Source: Nitriliruptoraceae bacterium
GTDB lineage: Bacteria > Actinomycetota > Nitriliruptoria > Nitriliruptorales > Nitriliruptoraceae
Length of the DNA stretch: 8,184 nt
NCBI GenBank assembly: GCA_007131525.1
Contig: SLQK01000155.1
Location: 1 to 8,184, forward strand
Direction of reading: 5' to 3'
Positions 1 to 5,440 of the stretch are shown here, piece by piece. Below the pieces are notes generated by a model. It did not search any database. It was not told the DNA's origin and saw only the letters and a list, made by a program, of their open reading frames with translations. The translations under genes were made by a program, and so were the position numbers. Each line of letters begins with the position of its first letter. Position 1 is the first letter of the stretch.

Positions 1-1185
1 CTCCCGGCCGACCATGAACCCGGCGATGTTCTGCAGGAACAGCAGGGGGATGCGGCGCTGGTCGCAGAGCTGGATGAAGTGGGCTCCCTTGAGCGCCGAC
101 TCCCGGAACAGGATCCCGTCGTTGGCGACGATGCCGACGGGGATGCCGTGGATGTGGGCGAACCCGGTCACCAGCGTCTCGCCGTACAGCGGCTTGAACT
201 CATGGAAGCGCGAGCCGTCCACGATGCGGGCGATGACCTCGCGCACGGGGTAGGGCTGGCGCACGTCGCTGGGCACGATGCCGTACAGCTCGTCGGGGTC
301 GTAGGCCGGCGGTTCGGGCGGGCGGAGCTCGAGCTCCAGTGGCCCCGTGCCGTCGAGGGCGGCGTCGATGGACGCGGTCCTGCCCGGCAGCGTCGCGACG
401 GCGTCGCGGGCCAGCGCCAGCGCGTGGGCGTCGTCGACGGCGAGGTGGTCGACCACCCCCGAGGTGCGGGCGTGCAGCTCCCCGCCGCCGAGCTCCTCGG
501 CGGTGACCTGCTCACCCGTGGCGGCCTTGACCAGCGGTGGTCCACCGAGGAAGATCGTGCCCTGCTCCCGGACGATGATGGTCTCGTCGCTCATCGCCGG
601 CACGTAGGCCCCGCCCGCCGTGCAGGAGCCGAGCACCACCGCGATCTGACCGCAGCCCAGCGCCGACAGCTGCGCCTGGTTGCGGAAGATGCGACCGAAG
701 TGCTCCCGGTCGGGGAACACCTCGTCCTGCAGCGGCAGGAACGCCCCACCGGAGTCGACGAGGTAGACGCACGGCAGGCGGTTGTCCCGTGCGACCTCCT
801 GGGCGCGGAGGTGCTTCTTGACCGTGAGCGGGAAGTAGGTCCCGCCCTTGACGGTGGCGTCGTTGGCGACCACCACCACCTGGCGGCCCGCCACCCGGCC
901 CACGCCGGTGATCAGGCCCGCGCCCGGCGCCGCGTCGTCGTACAGGCCGTGGGCCGCCAGCGGAGAGAGCTCGAGGAAGGGGCTCCCCGGGTCGAGGAGT
1001 GCCTCGACCCGTTCCCGGGGTAGCAGCTTCCCGCGGGCGGTGTGGCGTCGCCGCGCCTCCTCGGGTCCACCGAGGGCGGCCCGGGCGTGCTGCTCGCGCA
1101 GATCGTCCCGCAGCGCGAGATGGTGGGCCCGGTTGGCCACGAAGGCGGCGCTGGCGGGGTCGACGGTGCTCGGCAGGATCGGCAT
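1..1185 (-). CDS. Acyl-CoA carboxylase carboxyltransferase (beta) subunit, methylcrotonyl-CoA carboxylase type, 3' end outside window
   Basis: Carboxyltransferase half of a biotin-dependent acyl-CoA carboxylase: it moves CO2 from carboxybiotin on the alpha subunit to an acyl-CoA in the cytosol. The reading frame is open from an ATG at 1185 to the window edge (395 codons). Family beta subunits are about 530 residues, so roughly 140 C-terminal residues are missing. Visible landmarks are the N-terminal RGKLLPRERVEALLDPGSPF (51-70), VANDATVKGGTYFPLTVKKH (106-125), YLVDSGGAFLPLQ (141-153), the oxyanion-hole segment GSCTAGGAYVPAMSDE (186-201), GPPLVKAATGE (215-225) and the second-half NIAGFMVG (386-393). 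The stretch HARTSGVVDHLAVDDAHALALAR (238-260) is typical of methylcrotonyl-CoA carboxylase (leucine degradation) rather than propionyl-CoA carboxylase. This substrate call is inferred, since no alpha subunit is in view. It lies 46 nt after the yqeY-like gene. No Shine-Dalgarno site precedes the ATG; a TAGCAT box 7 nt upstream suggests a leaderless message. Confidence 0.93.
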   Translation of the reverse strand, partial: MPILPSTVDPASAAFVANRAHHLALRDDLREQHARAALGGPEEARRRHTARGKLLPRERVEALLDPGSPFLELSPLAAHGLYDDAAPGAGLITGVGRVAGRQVVVVANDATVKGGTYFPLTVKKHLRAQEVARDNRLPCVYLVDSGGAFLPLQDEVFPDREHFGRIFRNQAQLSALGCGQIAVVLGSCTAGGAYVPAMSDETIIVREQGTIFLGGPPLVKAATGEQVTAEELGGGELHARTSGVVDHLAVDDAHALALARDAVATLPGRTASIDAALDGTGPLELELRPPEPPAYDPDELYGIVPSDVRQPYPVREVIARIVDGSRFHEFKPLYGETLVTGFAHIHGIPVGIVANDGILFRESALKGAHFIQLCDQRRIPLLFLQNIAGFMVGRE

Positions 1186-1192
1186 GGGGGCG

Positions 1193-1198
1193 ATGCTA
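1193..1198 (-). promoter_or_regulatory. Candidate -10 box for a leaderless carboxylase transcript
   Basis: On the minus strand TAGCAT (4/6 to TATAAT, fits the actinobacterial TANNNT pattern) ends 7 nt before the ATG at 1185, so a transcript would begin at or very near the start codon. There is no purine-rich Shine-Dalgarno site in between (the spacer is CGCCCCC). No convincing -35 is seen at 16-19 nt. Weak evidence, based on one hexamer and its position. Confidence 0.35.
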
Positions 1199-1231
1199 GG
1201 CCGGGTGGACCCGACAACCGCCCTCCCGGCC

Positions 1232-1690
1232 TCAACCCGCCAGGCGCGAGCGCACCAGCGCCGAGACCCGGGCGCCGTCAGCCCGACCGGCCACCCTGGC
1301 CATCACCGGCTTCATGACCTGTCCCATCGCCTGGGGGCCCTCGGCGCCGAGCTCGGCGACCACCTCGTCGATGATGGCGCTCAGCTCGTCGTCGTCGAGC
1401 TGGGCCGGCAGGTACGCCGCGTACAGCTCCGCCTCCGCCAGCTCCGAGGCCGCCGACTCGGCGCGGCCGCCGGCCTCGAAGGAGCTGGCCGCCTCCTTCC
1501 GGCGCTTGACCTCGGTGGTCAGGACCTGCTGGACGACCGTGTCGTCCAGGCGGCCCTGGGGTCCGAGGCCGTCGGCGACCGCCCGGTTCTTCAGCGCTGC
1601 CACCACCATCCTGAGCGCCGAGGTGCGCGCCCGGTCCCGGGCCTTCATGGCCGCGCGGAGATCGTCCTCGATCCGGTCGTGCAGGCTCAC
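1232..1690 (-). CDS. GatB/YqeY domain-containing protein
   Basis: A 152-residue all-helical cytosolic protein of the YqeY family, related to the C-terminal tRNA-contacting tail of GatB, the amidotransferase subunit B. The exact role of stand-alone YqeY proteins is not settled. Family signatures seen: N-terminal LHDRIEDDLRAAMKARD followed by RTSALRMVVAALKN (about 3-36), EVKRRKEAASSFEAGGR (about 59-75), the mid-protein AAYLPAQLDDDEL (about 91-103), and the C-terminal MGQVMKPVMARVAGRADGAR (about 121-140). The length equals the family norm of about 150. The start is GTG at 1690, with GAGGG five nt upstream on the minus strand. Its own promoter may lie in the gap to the H1/HBHA-like gene (a TAGGCT hexamer at 1720-1715). 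It reads in the same direction as the carboxylase gene 46 nt downstream and could be co-transcribed with it, but the separate box there leaves this open. Confidence 0.93.
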   Translation of the reverse strand: MSLHDRIEDDLRAAMKARDRARTSALRMVVAALKNRAVADGLGPQGRLDDTVVQQVLTTEVKRRKEAASSFEAGGRAESAASELAEAELYAAYLPAQLDDDELSAIIDEVVAELGAEGPQAMGQVMKPVMARVAGRADGARVSALVRSRLAG

Positions 1691-1743
1691 GGTGTCCCTC
1701 GTGTCGGTCCCGGCAGCCTACTGGAGGGGTCGGGGCCCCACTG

Positions 1744-1784
1744 GCGAAGCCCGCCCCGCGGCTCTTCAGCGGGACGGGCTTCGC
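1744..1784 (-). terminator. GC-rich hairpin downstream of the H1/HBHA-like gene
   Basis: Perfect 10-bp inverted repeat GCGAAGCCCG (1744-1753) / CGGGCTTCGC (1775-1784). After one C-A mismatch (1754/1774) it continues as CCCGC (1755-1759) / GCGGG (1769-1773), giving about 15 pairs around a 9-nt loop. It begins about 40 nt past the stop of the minus-strand gene ending at 1826 and precedes the yqeY-like gene. There is no T-run on the minus strand, so it resembles the U-poor terminators common in high-GC actinobacteria rather than a textbook intrinsic terminator. Confidence 0.65.
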
Positions 1785-1825
1785 GGTCGGACCCGCGAGC
1801 GTCGGGGCTCACGTGGTCGTCAGGA

Positions 1826-2683
1826 TCACTTGGTGGCGTCCTCGGCGGCCTCAGCAGCGGCCTCAGCCGTCTTCTTCGCCGAGGTGCCAGCGGCCTTCAC
1901 CCGGCTCTTGGCGGCCTTGGCCTGGTCCTCGGTGGCCTCCACGGTCTCTTCGGCAGCGCCCTTGGCGGCGGTGACGGTGCCCTTGGCCTTCGCGGTCGTC
2001 TCCTCGACGCCCTTGCGGGCCGTGGTGACGGTGCCCTTGGCGCGTGCCACCGTCTCGTCGACGGCCTTGTGGGCGGTGGTCGCCGTCGCCTTGGCCTGGG
2101 TGGTCACGGCCTCGGCCTGCTTGGTCGCGGTCTCGACCGCGACGTCGGCGGTCTTGGTGACCGAGGTGAACGCACCGCGCAGCTGGCTCCGGGCGGTGTC
2201 AGCCTGGTCGAGGAGCTTGCCGACCCGCTCGTCCTTGCGGACGTCGTCAGCGAGCTTGCGGCCCTCCTTGGCCTTGGCGTCGAACCGCTTCTCGAAGGTC
2301 TCGAGGTAGCGCTCCGCCTCCTTGGTCAGGCGCTCACGGAGCTCACTGATCGTCTCCTCGAGCCGCTCGGGGACCTCACGGACACCCTTGAGCTTCTCGG
2401 GTGTCTCGCCGGCCTCGGTCCGCAGGTGCTCGATGCGGTCCGGCAGGCCCTTGGCCAGCTCGACGACGTCGCCGACCAGGCCGGCGGTCGCGTAGCCCGC
2501 GTCCTCGAGGATGGTCTTCAGCTCACGCTCGGTCAGCCGGGGGGCCGGTGCCGTCGCAGCCTTCTTCGGGGCGGCCTTCTTGGCGGTGGTCTTCCTCGCG
2601 GCCGTCTTCTTGGTCGCGCGAGGAGCGGTCTTCTTGGCGGCGGTCTTCTTCGTGGTCTTCTTCGCCGTGGTGGTCGCGGCCAT
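1826..2683 (-). CDS. Histone-H1-like / HBHA-like Lys-Ala-rich coiled-coil protein
   Basis: 285 residues, in three zones. Residues 7-43 are a Lys/Thr/Ala tail built of AKK, TKK and PKK steps, like the tails of histone H1 and actinobacterial HupB/HBHA, and should bind DNA or other polyanions. Residues 51-175 are a charged helical zone (for example PERLEETISELRERLTKEAE, 105-124) resembling the coiled coil of mycobacterial heparin-binding hemagglutinin. Residues 176-285 are low-complexity Ala/Thr/Lys/Glu helix with an 18-residue repeat, LEA- or phasin-like. No Cys, Trp, signal peptide or membrane segment is seen. ATG 2683 is chosen because AGGAGG sits 5 nt upstream and the Lys-rich tail begins at once; an upstream in-frame GTG at 2779 would cross the inverted repeat and lacks such a site. 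Role inferred: nucleoid-associated or envelope/polyanion-binding structural protein. A strong promoter and structured leader suggest abundant, regulated expression. Confidence 0.85.
   Translation of the reverse strand: MAATTTAKKTTKKTAAKKTAPRATKKTAARKTTAKKAAPKKAATAPAPRLTERELKTILEDAGYATAGLVGDVVELAKGLPDRIEHLRTEAGETPEKLKGVREVPERLEETISELRERLTKEAERYLETFEKRFDAKAKEGRKLADDVRKDERVGKLLDQADTARSQLRGAFTSVTKTADVAVETATKQAEAVTTQAKATATTAHKAVDETVARAKGTVTTARKGVEETTAKAKGTVTAAKGAAEETVEATEDQAKAAKSRVKAAGTSAKKTAEAAAEAAEDATK
1856..2071 (-). repeat. Four degenerate 18-codon repeats in the C-terminus of the H1/HBHA-like protein
   Basis: Residues 205-276 divide into four 18-residue units: HKAVDETVARAKGTVTTA, RKGVEETTAKAKGTVTAA, KGAAEETVEATEDQAKAA and KSRVKAAGTSAKKTAEAA. 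The first two are nearly alike. At the DNA level an identical 18-mer, GGTGACGGTGCCCTTGGC, occurs at 1970-1987 and 2024-2041, exactly 54 nt apart, which points to fairly recent tandem duplication. Eighteen residues correspond to five helical turns, so the same face repeats. Confidence 0.75.
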
Positions 2684-2700
2684 GGTGGCCTCCTGGGTGT
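2684..2700 (-). promoter_or_regulatory. Strong Shine-Dalgarno site of the H1/HBHA-like gene
   Basis: On the minus strand a full AGGAGG lies 5 nt (CCACC) before ATG 2683. It decides the start against the longer in-frame reading beginning at 2779. Confidence 0.85.
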
Positions 2701-2722
2701 CGTTCGATGGTGTGGGTCCGTC

Positions 2723-2813
2723 GTGGCGTCCGGGGAGGGGACAGCGCGGGAGCCGGGTCGGACCGCCATCTGGGCGCACCCACCGTGGGCACTGTCCCCT
2801 CGCCGGACGCCAC
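2723..2813 (-). promoter_or_regulatory. 22-bp inverted repeat in the leader of the H1/HBHA-like gene
   Basis: Left arm 2723-2744 begins GTGGCGTCCGG and ends GAGGGGACAG. Right arm 2792-2813 is its reverse complement with one mismatch (arm position 12, G against G). The arms are separated by 47 nt. It lies between the predicted promoter (2834-2863) and the Shine-Dalgarno site, so the RNA leader could fold into a 22-pair stem ending about 25 nt before the AGGAGG. It could be a leader structure affecting mRNA stability or translation, an attenuator, or a small repeat element. The inverted repeat is plain in the sequence; its function is unknown. Confidence 0.7.
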
Positions 2814-2833
2814 TCCCGGCTGGACTGCTAACG

Positions 2834-2863
2834 ATAGTACGCGACAGGTGCTAACCGTTGCAA
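2834..2863 (-). promoter_or_regulatory. Sigma70-type promoter of the H1/HBHA-like gene
   Basis: Minus strand: -35 TTGCAA (2863-2858, 4/6 to TTGACA), an 18-nt spacer and -10 TACTAT (2839-2834, 4/6 to TATAAT). It lies in the only clearly AT-richer patch of the window. Transcription would start near 2827, giving a leader of about 145 nt that contains the 22-bp inverted repeat. Two direct copies of GTTAGCA (minus strand, 2855-2849 and 2832-2826, 23 nt apart) flank the -10 box and could be a regulator site. Confidence 0.6.
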
Positions 2864-2940
2864 GCACGGGGCGGTGAACGAACGGCCGTGACCGCCTGCA
2901 GTCGGCTCTGGTCCGGGACGCCTGGCGCAATTGCGTGCTG

Positions 2941-2968
2941 GAGCGAGCACCCGTGCGCGCTCGCGCTC
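2941..2968 (-). terminator. Imperfect GC-rich hairpin at the 3' end of the 147-residue protein gene
   Basis: On the minus strand GAGCGCGAGC is followed by a short loop region and GTGCTCGCTC, which can pair with bulges. It starts at the stop codon of the gene ending at 2967. A second short stem, GTGCT (2935-2939) / AGCAC (2946-2950), overlaps it. No T-run follows. The pairing is imperfect, so the terminator role is tentative. Confidence 0.3.
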
Positions 2969-3410
2969 AGGCCTCCAGGGCAGCCGCGTGGACCGCCAGT
3001 TCCGCGTCCAGCACCTGCTGGACCGGTCCGAGGCGGAGATCGAAGGCCCGGGCGGCCCGTCGGAGCACCGTGTCCCACCAGGCCGGTGCGACCTCGCGGA
3101 GCTCCCCGGCGACCAGCAGGTCGACGACCGATCCCAGCGGTCGCTGCTCACTGGCGGCCCCGACGATGCGGTAGCCGCGGTCCCGTGCCGAGCCCGTGTC
3201 CGGCGGGAGCAGATCGGGGTGGCCGAGCGTGACGGTCACCTCGGCCCCGTCGGGGACGGCCGGCAGGTCCATCGCCCAGCCCGGCCCGGCGACCGGCAAC
3301 CGCAGCAGGATCGCGTCAGCCGGCAGCGATCGGGACCTGATGAGCACGCGCACCTCGTGAGGGGGACGGGCGGGGAGGTGCATCCTCGCAGTCGGCAGGT
3401 CCTGAGTCAC
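2967..3410 (-). CDS. Hypothetical protein, 147 residues
   Basis: I do not recognise this protein. It is supported as a gene by strong G/C bias at third codon positions along the frame, a balanced protein-like composition and a GAGGG three nt before the GTG start at 3410. The second candidate start, ATG 3383, has only GAGG directly abutting it. The protein is soluble-looking, with no signal peptide, membrane segment or Cys. The N-terminal half is Pro/Leu/Val-rich and probably beta (for example AEVTVTLGHPDLLPPDTGS). The C-terminal half, from about residue 90, is helical and includes VVDLLVAGELREVAPAWWDTVLRRAARAFDL. Predicted pI appears near neutral to acidic. It is divergent from the saccharopine-dehydrogenase-like gene across about 68 nt and may share a control region with it. 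The plus-strand frames opposite look like low-complexity shadows. Confidence 0.7.
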   Translation of the reverse strand: MTQDLPTARMHLPARPPHEVRVLIRSRSLPADAILLRLPVAGPGWAMDLPAVPDGAEVTVTLGHPDLLPPDTGSARDRGYRIVGAASEQRPLGSVVDLLVAGELREVAPAWWDTVLRRAARAFDLRLGPVQQVLDAELAVHAAALEA

Positions 3411-3478
3411 GCACCCTCGTCCGTGGTCGTAGGCTCCCGTGGCGCGGAGCCGGGCACGGTGGTCCCGGACGACGGACG

Positions 3479-4525
3479 GTGGTGAGACTGACGGTGGTGC
3501 TCCAGATCGCGGTGCTGGGGGCCGGTGGCACCGTCGGGCGCCGTATCGGCAGCCTGCTCGACACTCGCGGGGTCGCCTGGCGACGGATCGACGCGGCTGC
3601 CGCCGGTGGCGACCTCGGGGCGGCCCGGGTGGTGATCGCCGCGGCGGGCGGAGATGTGGCGGGCACCCGTCAGGCGATCGCGACGGCGCTCGAGGCCGGC
3701 ATCGACGTGGTGGACGTGGATCGCGAGCCCGGCCACCTGCGATGGACGCACGCGCTGGCGACCGACCTGGGTCGTGGCAGCGGGGCCCGGCTCGTCGGTG
3801 GCGCCGGGCTGCGTTGGGCCGTCGGTGACCTACTGGCAGGGGTCGCCGCCGAGCAGGTCACCGCACCGGAGGCGGTCCACGTCGCCTACACCGCTGGTGG
3901 CGGTGGTGCGCGGCGGACGCCTGGTGAGCGTCGCGCGGCGCTCGCGGCGCTGGGGCAGGAGGGTGTCGCGCTGGAGGACGGACGGCCGGTCCCGGAGCCA
4001 CCCGGCGGGCGGCGGCGTCTGGCGTGGTTCCCGCGTCCCGTCGGGCCGGCGCACGCCGCGGCGGTGCCGGGGGGCGAGGCGGTCACCGTGCCGCGGCACC
4101 TCCCCGGTGTGCGGACGGTCCACAGCTACGAAGCCATGGCCGGGTGGCGAGCGGAACTGCTCCAGGCACGGGGCAACCTCGCCCGGACCGGCCTGGGCCG
4201 CCGCTGGTTGGCTCGGCGCCTCGCTGAGGAGCGACGCTCTGCCCGTCCCGACGAGCTGGCCGAGCAGCGTTGGGGCTGCGTCGCCGAGGTGACGGGTGGT
4301 CGCACGCTCGGGCGTGCCTGGGCCTACGGGCACGACCCCGTGCAGGTCACGGCTCGCCTGGCCGTGGCCATCGCCCTGCGGCTGGCGGTCAGCACGGCCG
4401 GCGTCGGTGAGGGTGGGCCGCTGGCGCCCAGTGAGCTCGTCCGACCCGGGCTGCTGCTGGACGAGCTGGCCGACGACGGCGCGTGGCGGTGGTCACGTTC
4501 ACACACCATCCTCGAGGACCGCTGA
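3479..4525 (+). CDS. Saccharopine-dehydrogenase-like NAD(P)-binding protein
   Basis: 348 residues with an N-terminal Rossmann fold: IAVLGAGGTVGRRI (10-23) carries GxGGxxG. The following elements match the saccharopine dehydrogenase NADP-binding family in order: VVIAAAG with ATALEAGIDVVDVDREP (51-84, like the family's ACLxAGVHYVDLxGEP), GAGLRWAVGDLLA (108-120, like GxGFDxVPxDLLA) and VHVAYTAGGGGARRTPGERRAAL (133-155, like the VAY...SRGTxxSA element). The C-terminal part includes WGCVAEVTG and GHDPVQVTARLAVAIALRL, typical of the family's actinobacterial members. Many of these are not lysine-pathway enzymes but reductases of lipids or unknown substrates, so the substrate is not assigned. The start is uncertain: GTG at 3479, 3482, 3494 and 3497 are in frame and none has a clear Shine-Dalgarno site. 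A TAGGCT -10-like hexamer lies at 3430-3435. Stop is TGA at 4523-4525; an 88-nt gap follows. Confidence 0.85.
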   Translation: MVRLTVVLQIAVLGAGGTVGRRIGSLLDTRGVAWRRIDAAAAGGDLGAARVVIAAAGGDVAGTRQAIATALEAGIDVVDVDREPGHLRWTHALATDLGRGSGARLVGGAGLRWAVGDLLAGVAAEQVTAPEAVHVAYTAGGGGARRTPGERRAALAALGQEGVALEDGRPVPEPPGGRRRLAWFPRPVGPAHAAAVPGGEAVTVPRHLPGVRTVHSYEAMAGWRAELLQARGNLARTGLGRRWLARRLAEERRSARPDELAEQRWGCVAEVTGGRTLGRAWAYGHDPVQVTARLAVAIALRLAVSTAGVGEGGPLAPSELVRPGLLLDELADDGAWRWSRSHTILEDR

Positions 4526-4601
4526 GCTGCGGCGGGTGTCCTCGACTACGGTCGGACCTACGGCGTCACATCGCCCGGGGGCGGCGCCGAGCACCCCTCC
4601 C

Positions 4602-4615
4602 AGGAGGATCCCGTG
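4602..4615 (+). promoter_or_regulatory. First Shine-Dalgarno/start pair of the membrane-protein gene
   Basis: AGGAGG at 4602-4607 is 5 nt before GTG 4613. An alternative, equally good pair lies 84 nt downstream in the same frame. Confidence 0.75.
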
Positions 4616-5440
4616 GCAGACCACCGGACACCGACCGGACCGGACGGCGTTCCCACGCCCGGCGACCGGGCGACCGACGAGCTCGAGGAGGTTCCCATGG
4701 CGGGTACATCGCAGGCAGCCGCAGATCGTCTCGACGAGGCGCGCGCGCAGCTCGGCGAGCGCGTGGAGGAGGCCAGGGAGGTGCTCGCAGCGCGCGCCAG
4801 GACGGGGAGCGCCGAGCTGGCCGGCTGGGCCAAGGAGACCGGCTCGGAGCTCGCCGAGCGAGCCGGCCCGGTGATCGCGGAGCGGACCGAGCACGTCAGG
4901 GAGGATCTGGCACGTCGCTGGCACGACCTCGAGGAGGAGCTGCCCATGGACATGGAGACCGTCGGCCCCCAGCTCGAGCGGGGCCTGTGGCAGGTGATCC
5001 GAGCCGCGCTCGGCGTGCTCCTGCTCCTCCCCAAGCTGCTGGTGCGTGGGCTCGGGAGCCTGGGCAGCCTCGCCGACGACGTCAGCGAGCGCGGGTTGGT
5101 GGCGGGGGAGCGGGTCCGGGAGGTCGCGGCCGCGGTCCCGCCCTCGAAGCGGGAGCGGCGTCGTCGGTGCCTGCGCACCGCGGCCTGGACCGGTGCCGGC
5201 TTCGGGGTCGGGTTGGCCGTCGGGTGGTTCCTCGGACGTCGCCAGGAGGACATGGTGACCTACGAGCCAGCGGATCTCTCCGCCCACCTCGATGCTGCGC
5301 CCGTGCCGCCCGGCCCGGTCGCGGCACCCCTGGAGCCGACCGAGGAGCCGCCCGCGGTGGTCCATGAGGGGGAGGGGCCCGGCGACGGCGACGAGCCGGG
5401 TGAGGTCGAGGCGGCGACCGAGGACGAGGAGCCGCGGTGA
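4613..5440 (+). CDS. Membrane-anchored amphipathic-helix protein with acidic C-terminal tail (YtxH-like features)
   Basis: 275 residues from GTG 4613; no function recognised. Residues 30-110 are long charged amphipathic helix rich in Ala/Glu/Arg (DRLDEARAQLGERVEEAR and similar), like HBHA/apolipoprotein-type helices. LWQVIRAALGVLLLLPKLLV (125-144) is hydrophobic. A basic run KRERRRR (179-185) precedes a Gly-rich membrane segment, AAWTGAGFGVGLAVGWFLGRR (190-210), reminiscent of YtxH glycine-zipper segments. The remainder (211-275) is a disordered Pro/Glu/Asp tail. A second start, ATG 4697 with GAGGAGG 5 nt upstream, would drop the first 28 residues. A TACGGT hexamer at 4547-4552 is a weak -10 candidate. 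The stop overlaps the RecD2 start (GTGA, 5437-5440), so the two genes are almost surely co-transcribed and translationally coupled. Role inferred: envelope-associated structural protein; a link to the helicase is unproven. Confidence 0.8.
   Translation: MADHRTPTGPDGVPTPGDRATDELEEVPMAGTSQAAADRLDEARAQLGERVEEAREVLAARARTGSAELAGWAKETGSELAERAGPVIAERTEHVREDLARRWHDLEEELPMDMETVGPQLERGLWQVIRAALGVLLLLPKLLVRGLGSLGSLADDVSERGLVAGERVREVAAAVPPSKRERRRRCLRTAAWTGAGFGVGLAVGWFLGRRQEDMVTYEPADLSAHLDAAPVPPGPVAAPLEPTEEPPAVVHEGEGPGDGDEPGEVEAATEDEEPR
4685..4699 (+). promoter_or_regulatory. Second, internal Shine-Dalgarno/start pair of the membrane-protein gene
   Basis: GAGGAGG at 4685-4691 is 5 nt before ATG 4697, in frame with GTG 4613. 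Initiation here would give a 247-residue protein starting MAGTSQAAADRL, exactly where the amphipathic helix begins. Confidence 0.7.

Noticed and set aside
2684..2779. Upstream GTG (2779) extending the H1/HBHA-like protein by 32 residues
   Set aside because: The extension crosses the right part of the inverted-repeat spacer and left arm, has no Shine-Dalgarno site, and AGGAGG is ideally placed for ATG 2683.
848..2854. 668-codon open frame on the plus strand
   Set aside because: It lies opposite three minus-strand features with recognisable families and translates to Arg/Gly/Leu-rich low-complexity sequence. It is a GC-bias shadow.
2826..2855. CIRCE heat-shock operator
   Set aside because: TTAGCA occurs twice and resembles a CIRCE half-site, but the copies are direct, not inverted as CIRCE requires.
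2926..2935. Perfect 10-bp palindrome CGCAATTGCG
   Set aside because: Too short to mean much alone, not next to any promoter, and without a second copy in the window.
2931..3485. 184-codon plus-strand frame opposite the 147-residue gene
   Set aside because: Its translation is Arg/Gly/Pro/Gln-rich without order, it has no Shine-Dalgarno site, and the minus frame has the better third-position G/C bias and start.
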